Below, one piece after another: positions 57,379 through 64,000 of a stretch of DNA of 64,000 nt. Where the stretch lies: assembly GCA_036674765.1 (NCBI GenBank), contig JARVKI010000090.1:112232-176231 (forward strand). The letters run 5' to 3'. The notes under the pieces are model-generated. The model saw nothing but the letters and a program-made list of their open reading frames with translations. It ran no database searches and was not told the origin of the DNA. The DNA is from Seiridium cupressi. Lineage: Eukaryota; Ascomycota; Sordariomycetes; Amphisphaeriales; Sporocadaceae. Within the stretch, counting starts at the first letter, position 1, and each line of letters opens with the position of its first letter. Made by a program: the position numbers and the translations under genes.

Positions 57379-58191
57379 TTATTTCCTGTACCACATTCGC
57401 GTGATCTTCGTTCGGCGTATTTTCTTCTGGAGTTGGAAAATACCGTAGAGCGTGGCTTCGGCGGTAGGAGGACATCCTGGGATGTAAATATCGACCGGAA
57501 CGATTCGGTCGACGCCTCGAACAACACTATAGCTATAGTGATAATATCCTCCGCCATTCGCACAACTCCCCATACTGATAACCCATCTCGGCTCCGGCAT
57601 CTGATCGTAGCACTGTCGTAAAGCTGGGGCCATCTTGTTGGTAACTGTCCCAGCCACAATCATCACATCAGCTTGGCGGGGAGAGGCTCGGAAAATAATT
57701 CCAAGGCGATCTTGATCGTATCGAGGCATCGAAACATGCATCATCTCGAGAGCGCAGCATGCTAGTCCGAAGCTCAATGGCCAGAAGGATCCATTGCGAG
57801 CCCAGTTCACGATCTGATCCATTGACGTCCTTCAAGATATAAGTTAGTTGCTGTCCAGAAAACCACTTGTGGCCCCATGATATTTATGAGTCGCTCGTCT
57901 CTCTTATAACTCTCGTCGGCTTGGAGGGTAGAAACTAGCGATCGACCAGAAGGGTGCGTATAGAGAGAATTTGACTCACAAAACGTGCTCAACAATGCTG
58001 GAAGGCCTCTGTTCCGTTGATAAGGAAGTGTGTCGATGTTTCCCGCCCGATGACTGGTGTTCGTTGTGTAATTTGCTGCCGGTACTCAACAGCCGGAGAG
58101 CCATCTGAGTTTGTGGTAATCCATGACTTCCATTCCCTAGAAAGTGTCGGATATGTGCTCTGGTTAACGAAGATCTATAAACTGAATACAT
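57379..58191 (-). CDS. Mitochondrial complex I PSST subunit (NDUFS7 / NuoB type)
   Basis: Two exons, 58191-57980 and 57829-57379, joined by a 150-bp intron (GTGAGT...GAAG), give 220 residues, the normal size. The first exon encodes a presequence rich in Arg, Ser and His with few acids ([18 protein letters not shown]), typical for mitochondrial import. The mature part has all four N2 cluster ligands: tandem C95-C96 in [12 protein letters not shown]160 in SMGSCANGG and C190 in PGCPPTAEA. Other landmarks are [16 protein letters not shown] and [17 protein letters not shown]. The motif usually read as RGCDRIV is RGVDRIV here. The protein would sit at the quinone end of NADH dehydrogenase. It appears intact. 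Whether it is the only copy in the genome or an accessory paralogue cannot be told from this window. It is divergent from a zinc-finger regulator 361 bp away. Confidence 0.92.
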
Positions 58192-58552
58192 GATTGATCT
58201 TGGAAACCCCAGATGTCCAGCCTAGTAAGGAGCGACTTTTTAATAGATCGGAAAAGAAGGAAAATAGTAGTGAAAGAAGAGACATGGTGATGGTCAAGCT
58301 ACGGTCCCTTGGTTCCTGCGATAGGCGACTCGGTATAAACCCACTAGCATCAAATCAGTGCTCGGTGGAGTCGGAGTAAACCCACAAGCGTTGTGGGGCA
58401 CGGCGCGGTTGGCCCATAAGATTTTCCACCCGCCGAAGATCCGTTGACCCGCCTGCGAGCTCCAACGACGGCATTCAACTATCTATCACCTGATGCTGCT
58501 GGGTCTCGGCGCAAGCTCACCGCGCTGCTCGAATCACCAAGGCCAACGGAAC
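58192..58552. promoter_or_regulatory. Divergent promoter, PSST gene and zinc-finger regulator
   Basis: The 361 bp between two outward-pointing starts. GC content rises toward 58,400-58,450 and contains GGCACGGCGCGG and CCGCCGAAGATCCG words that could hold CGG/CCG half-sites. Shared control of both genes is likely but not shown. Confidence 0.45.
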
Positions 58553-60423
58553 ATGCCTACACGCGAACATGTGTGCTCAGTATGCGGCCGTCAGTTCCGC
58601 CGAACCTGCCATTTACGGCGGCATGAAATTGAGCATAGCCCGGCCGAGTATCCATGCCAGTTTTGTTCCAAACGATTCTCAAGATTAGACGTAGCCCGGC
58701 GGCACTCTTTATCCTGTTCGCACAGAAATGGCCAGAACATCCCCAAGCAGAAACGAGGAAGGAAGCCACTTGCGTGCGACCCATGCGTCGAGGCGAAAGT
58801 CTCATGCGATAAGCAATCGCCCTGCCAGCGCTGCTCGGTTCGTAAACTGAGTTGTACTTACCGATGCATCAGTACCGAGGCTTCCGGACTGCCAGTGTTG
58901 GATGAGCGTCGAAGCGCGTTGTCAGACCGAATCTCGTGGTCTTTCCTTCTCCGCATTACCAACCCTGCACTCCGGTCTGTCTCACATTATTTGGTAGCCA
59001 ACATCACCATGCCCGATGAAAGTTGTTGCTCGGGCATGTTGCGCAGGACGGCCGTCTCCCGACCACAGCATCCGCACTCAAGCTCAGGGTATATGATCAC
59101 TGCACGCCCAGGCACGACAGATGATGCCCATCGTGATGAAATCCAGCACCTCGTGGACGCGTATTCCCTAACTTCCAGCATTCCAAGTACCGAGTCCGAT
59201 AGGGAGAGGATGCTCAATGCGCTCCAAGCTCGACTCAACTTGACTTTCGCTGAAATCCAATCAACCAGTATCAAAAACTTAGCAGGATACACGACCTTTT
59301 TCACCTGCGCGGCTTATTCAATGTTTATTCCAGCAGTCTGGAATTACAGACAATGGCAATGGTGTACCATCCACTGGCCGACAATACGTCTAGATGAGGT
59401 CGCTCACCCTCTGCTAGTGACGTTAGGCTTGGGTGGCGCAGGGCTGGTCAGTCATCGAGGTAAAATGGATAACATCTGCACCCTGGATAACGAATTCTAC
59501 GAGATAGTAGAGACTTACGTCTTTGACTGTCTGGAAACTGCCATGACCTTTCACGACGACGGTCAGCTAGATGCTCGGTTCATTGAGACCTGCCAGGCGG
59601 CACTGTTAATCATCGCTGTCGAGAACGGTATCAATGATAGCGCTACAAAGAGGAGGCTCCTTACTAGACGATTTCCCAGCTTAGTTGCTGCGATGAGAAT
59701 TCTGAGCACAGAAGCTCAGTCTCACCGAGGAAGCTCACATACTTCATGGAAAGACTTCGTTCGTCGTGAGTCCTGTATCAGGACTATCACCTGGACATTT
59801 CTTCAAGATGCCTTATTCACGGTACTGTACTGCCACCCGCCCTCCATGGCAGTTGCTGAGATGACTTGCGACCTTCCATGCAATGAACTGCTCTGGGCTG
59901 CCGAGAGTGAGTTTGACTTCAAGACTGAATGGGATCGCCGCAATCCAATTGAGGGGCCACCATCGTTGAAGCAAGCAATATGGTCCCTGATCGGAGAGGG
60001 CTCCTCGACTCATCTCCAAGGAGGGCTGACCAGCTTAAGCGTGGATCATCTATTTATCTTAATCTGGGGCAAGTTGCTTCTGCCTTGCTGGGCCGATCAT
60101 GATGCTAACCTAGATGTGTTGCAGGTGTCTACTCCGCTCTATTCAGCATACGTTCATCAGCTCCTGTCTGGACCTGGTCTACCATGTTTCTAGGGGCCCT
60201 AAGTCGATGGTCAATGTTTTGGGACGCGGCCTTCAAGCGCATGGAGCAACGCCGATATGCCGGCATGGATCACATAAAGCACGCGCCCGAATTCGCCGCG
60301 CTGCTGCGCCGGATTGTAGACATCGAAGCAAACGGACAAACGGGTGCTCTTTCCTATTTCCAGGGCACCATACACTACGATTTTCATCCCGTACATGAAT
60401 TGATTCGATGTGTCAGCGAGTAA
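58553..60423 (+). CDS. Transcription factor with C2H2 fingers plus Zn2Cys6 cluster
   Basis: Two exons, 58553-60068 and 60125-60423, give about 604 residues. The intron reads GCAAGT...TTGCAG with a GCTAAC branch, so it is a GC-AG intron; splicing restores the block ending WSTMFLGALSRWSMFWD. Finger 1 uses C8, C11, H24 and H28; finger 2 uses C35, C38, H51 and C55 (C2HC). A basic KQKRGRKPLA link leads to a Zn2Cys6 cluster with C75, C78, C85, C91, C94 and C101. A fungal-specific regulatory domain follows (AEIQSTSIKNLAGYTTFFTC; LGLGGAGLVSHRG). The start at 58553 is chosen because the finger begins five residues later; an upstream in-frame ATG at 58493 adds 20 residues. It should be a nuclear regulator and could control the divergent PSST gene. 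Confidence 0.88.
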
Positions 60424-60609
60424 AATTAACACACTTAATTCAAAGTATCAATTTTAGTACGTTTCAGTAGCTCATTTACACATACAACAATATCTGAGAT
60501 GTGAGACTGACGATGGAAGACGTAAGGAGTGAATTTATTCAGTCAGCTGAATTCAAGACAGCACCGAGCGCTGATTCCGCAAAAAGTTTCCATTAATTCC
60601 TTTCACATT

Positions 60610-60866
60610 CTACACCACTTCGTCCGTCAGCCGATAGACTATTTCTCGCGGACCGGCTGAATCGCCACAGCATACGATGTGGTCCCCGGGGTTGTAAAGG
60701 TTGTTTTGCGGCAGCGCCTGATCAAAGCTAGTATATCAGTCAGGTAACAGAGGGTACCGGCGCCGTTGCCACTTCCTTGGCAGTCCATTCCCACTTGCCT
60801 TGTTCCCAAACCGTAGGTGCTGGCGGCCAGACTGAGGGCAGCTAGAAAAACGCTTGCGGGCTGCAT
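60610..60866 (-). pseudogene. Small secreted KP4-like protein, probably broken
   Basis: A start at 60866 is followed by a signal peptide (about 17 residues) and a short GMDCQGSGN segment like the start of mature KP4-type killer-toxin-like proteins found in many ascomycetes. In the next part the family-like reading changes frame near 60,710: the frame from the start runs to a stop at 60639, whereas a YNPGDHIVCC-type block lies in another frame that ends at 60610. No intron with correct phase was found, so a small deletion is the simplest reading. The copy is also shorter than full KP4-like proteins and lacks several expected cysteines. No toxic activity is expected from it. Confidence 0.5.
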
Positions 60867-63126
60867 GGTCGATATGACTGTGTAGATATTCCTGCGAGGT
60901 GTCTCGACTGATCTGATGGTCTGCAACTAATTTCTTAGCAAACTCTACGAGACCTTTCTTGTTTTTGTAGGTCGATGGATCTAGCAGTGTGTGGGACTGA
61001 TGGGATTGATGGCGAGCTGAGATGTCTACTGATGAAGAGGGATCAGGCCCCTTCTATAGCGACTCTTGATATTATGGCCTTTCCATGTTCAGCATTACGA
61101 GATTTTGTTTGCATTATTCTACTCAGCCTCCAGGTTTTTCGGTTGTTGTTTTTGTCCTCGCGCACTATTGGAACCGGTCGCCGTCTCACAGCGAGTGTGT
61201 CAATCCAATACCCTAGAAGTGGAGATGTTGCTACACATCGTTTAATGACGGTGCTTACCGATTACGTTTCAAAATACTACATCATGTCATAAGGCTTCTT
61301 AAGGCCTAGACGATTGGCGGTCGTTCTGTACTTCCATAAGCCGCCACGACCGGAATTAAATCTCACTCCAAGAGATCGCCAAGATAACTTTCGCATCTCA
61401 ACCGGGTCTCCAGTGCTGATGGCGATCAATGCCGAAAACAGACACTATATATGTTCAGAATAGCACACAGTGCGTGAAAACGGGAATCCAGCTGTGTAAC
61501 AGTAAACCAATCAAGCGTACTCATGTTCTAGCATGCTGCGGGATCGTTGGTGAGGCGGACTAATACGATGTCCCAAGCGCGGAACTTCCGATATCATCTT
61601 AGTCCGGGCTTCCATCCAAGGAATCCTTGAAGACGTATAGGTAAACTCGATTACAGACACAACCCAACGCATTTAAAAAGTTCAGTACTTCCATAACTTT
61701 TGTCTATTCCGACCCGAAGCATCATTAATTACCTAGGCTTACTAGGCATACGGTCACCCCTCACAATCATCAAACCTCGTGTTCGCCCAGCTCTGGGGCG
61801 GATCGGCAGTGCAACGAGCCTAGTGGACTTCTTTGGTGTAGTTAGATTCGATTCCGAAAATACGAAGTGACAGTTTGGGTTGATCAACGCGATTCCGCTT
61901 CTCAAGTCTTCCAAGCCAATCGGTGGGGTCAGATCGTAGATTCAATAGTTAAAGGGCCAATGAAATGATCGCGCCAATCTCAATACTCATACTGCATATT
62001 CCTTCGCTTACGATCTATATGACATCGAGGCTTCTTCCCGAGCCTGGAATCTTTTGTTATTTCATATTTCAAGACTTTTATTTGGCTATAGCATATGAGT
62101 TCTCTGGCCTCGAAAGGCCCACATTCATCCCCAACGTATTGGCCTCATATGCCGTCCTGAAAAGTCCTCGTCTGACAAGCTTAGGAGTGGTATGCCGCAA
62201 AAGTTCAGCCAGGCCGTTGATCAGGAACGGCTTAGTGACCGTAAACTCATCGGTTGCCTCAGCTTCAACCTACGCCTATTAGTCTTCAGGAATTGACTCC
62301 GTTGTTCTTACTAAAGGTCAATGCCCAAGACCCACGGAGCAACACTGTATTTCTCTGATAGCAATGTTGTCCGACTTGTAAGATATTGGCCGTGCTGGAA
62401 TGACCCCGCCAGTAGCGTGCAGTAGCAGTATGGAAGATGACGTTTCCACTGCAATGGAAGTTCGCTCTCAAAACTGCAGACTTAATCACTGTAACTTCGA
62501 TGTTGTACACAAGCAGATCAGATTATCTCGTTTCATAGCAGTAAAACAGGCCCGTGATATTGATAGCAACTTATTAATGTTCTTGAGGATGGCCTAGCTA
62601 AGACACGATCATATATACCTTTTCCCAACAGAGGTCCCAAAACTCGAAAACAGAAAGTCGGCGAAAAGAATGGCTGTTTACAAGGCAACTCTTGTAGAAG
62701 GCTTTACAAGTTCTGAGGATAATAGCCTGACTAACCGTCAGGACTGTAGACAAACCGCATAGCAATAGGTGGAAGGCTTGTGGACTATTTCAAGGTCTTG
62801 GGCTTAGCCGCGCCCATCGTTGAATGAGGAGGTTCTGTGATTTACTATATGTTCAACTGTGACATTCACCCAATTTGTCCGTATCGGAAAAATAATAATA
62901 CAAAAGTTCGACCACATAAATCACTACGACGAAACAATGGCTACAATCACAGCCCATGCGTGATGTTCATTACATCTTGAACCACAACTTGTAGAGTTTC
63001 CATGAAATAAATATGGCTTGTCATTTTATCTCATCTACTCTATTTTACCTTTGTAAACGCTTCATATGCCAAGACTCACAGTAACAATACCTAGTTAAAA
63101 CCACGTTCAACCCATTGTTCTGCAAA
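60867..63126. other. Gene-poor region
   Basis: About 2.3 kb without a supported gene; several AT-rich patches. Frames at 60975-61292, 61965-62282 and 62400-62597 lack any family features. Confidence 0.4.
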
Positions 63127-63545
63127 ATGAGCGACCGAACACTCGAAGAACAGCAGGTGCATATCAGGCAACTTGTTGAGAAAGCTCAGCAACGCGATAC
63201 TACTTTAGAGAATCAAATAAGCAGCGCGGAGACCAAACTCAACTACACCCAAGACGATCAGGAGCGAAGAAAGGTCATGTCGGAGATGATAAAAATGAGA
63301 CACAGGCTAGTCAAGCGATGGAGAGAGATTGTTGACGAAGCCAATACGCCCTCTAAGCGACTCGATTATATCGGCAACCATCTCCAGGCTCGAGTTGCAC
63401 GACAAACCCGTGATACATTTGCAGCTAAGCACGAAGATGGCGAGGAAGACCTGAAGGCACGACAAATCCTGCTGAGTAAATCTGGAGGTAAGTCGTGACT
63501 GCCTCTATGGACTCCTTGCAAACTAAATGATTGTGTATAGGATGA
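63127..63545 (+). CDS. Small coiled-coil hypothetical protein
   Basis: Exon 1 (63127-63487) reads through a charged helical protein rich in Glu, Gln, Lys and Arg: TLEEQQVHIRQLVEKAQQRD, then ETKLNYTQDDQERRKVMSEM and MIKMRHRLVKRWREIVDEA, with heptad-like spacing suggesting a coiled coil over about residues 5-75. A good donor GTAAGT follows GGA-G at 63488, and an acceptor TATAG at 63540 joins two bases before a TGA, giving about 121 residues. Without splicing the protein ends four codons later with little change. No signal peptide, membrane helix or known domain is visible, so the function is unknown. The consistent helix-forming composition is the main reason to call it. Confidence 0.5.
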
Positions 63546-64000
63546 TAGCAGAACTATTTCTGGGTAACTAGACTTCGCAAATGGCATTACATAAGCTGGT
63601 TTGACCCGTGGGTTAGTCCAGTGGCCTCAGACCCATCGTTGGTAATAGGAAGAAGCATAGCATACCTCATGAAGTAGCAGAATCACTTATATCTAGACAT
63701 ACTGCTCTCACTGGCCACGCGAATTTTCACTTTGTTTTATTGATTTTTGAATTCGGCGGAATACTCTCTTCCTTTGTATTACGGAGGAGGAAACGCGGAG
63801 ATACTGTTTTTTGCTTCATGAGTCGGCTTCTGTCAACTTGATGAGAAACAGCACTCTCCTCTGCGCCCATCATTGCTTCAGAAAGCAGTTGAGAAGGGTG
63901 GGGGGGGGGGGGGGGGGGGGGGGGAGAACTTATGGACCACACAAAAAAAAAAATGAAATAAATAAAAATATATTTTTTTTAAAAAAAAAAGGTAAACATT
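63546..64000. other. Low-complexity end of window
   Basis: Includes a poly-G run and an A/T-rich tail (63,940-63,990). No gene recognised. Confidence 0.5.
63900..63924 (+). repeat. Poly-G homopolymer run (25 G)
   Basis: An uninterrupted G run, followed by an A-rich tract within 20 bp. Such runs are rare in fungal genomes and are prone to assembly or sequencing length errors. Confidence 0.9.

Noticed and set aside
1..64000. Secondary-metabolite backbone cluster, CRISPR array or intact transposon
   Set aside because: No PKS, NRPS, terpene synthase, direct-repeat array or transposase/reverse transcriptase motif was recognised on either strand.

Overview
The window looks like a gene-sparse, partly decayed stretch of a filamentous ascomycete (Pezizomycotina) chromosome, perhaps Eurotiomycete. 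Support comes from short GT-AG introns of about 50-180 bp with CTAAC-type branch points, and from fungal-only families: SAT4-like rhodopsin-domain protein, RTA1, 2EXR, HET, Zn2Cys6 regulators, a siderophore-type MFS carrier and THI5/NMT1 with a fungal-style TPP riboswitch. I assign about 19 apparently intact protein genes and 7 broken ones, separated by long intergenic stretches, AT-rich patches and homopolymer runs. I recognised no transposase, polyketide synthase, NRPS, rRNA, tRNA or CRISPR array. Exon limits come from reading splice motifs and phase by eye.

Layout. 0-10 kb: an intact cysteine-synthase-like PLP enzyme, an N-terminally truncated secretory lipase, an intact Ldh_2-type dehydrogenase, and a divergent pair of broken genes (IlvD/EDD dehydratase and SDR) that look like the remains of a sugar-acid or hydroxy-acid catabolic module. 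10-26.6 kb: an MFS transporter, a membrane-anchored histidine-phosphatase-like protein lacking the RHG motif, a secreted BBE-type FAD oxidase, a SAT4-like membrane protein, a hotdog thioesterase and a 2EXR protein. 27-37 kb: a broken NTPase-like gene, an old-yellow-enzyme reductase divergent from a regulator that lacks a zinc cluster, a HET pseudogene, a SnoaL-like protein and a membrane-protein pseudogene. 38-41.4 kb: a repeat-containing, Cys-rich, probably GPI-anchored wall protein, and the thiamine gene THI5/NMT1.

44-50 kb holds a compact RTA1 / Zn2Cys6 regulator / Dal5-type MFS group. 51-60.5 kb holds a kinesin-like protein, a siderophore-type transporter, a mitochondrial complex I PSST (NDUFS7/NuoB-type) gene and a regulator with C2H2 fingers plus a Zn2Cys6 cluster. 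The PSST gene and that regulator are divergent across only 361 bp. A small KP4-like relic and a coiled-coil protein close the window.

The most informative items are: (1) the THI5 leader, where a TPP aptamer, two alternative 5' splice sites flanking an upstream AUG and one shared 3' splice site can be read directly; (2) the complex I core subunit gene sitting among accessory genes and sharing a short intergenic region with a dual-zinc-motif regulator, which could be a lineage-specific paralogue; (3) the half-decayed dehydratase/SDR module beside an intact dehydrogenase. Items 2 and 3 are inferences that need genome-wide comparison.
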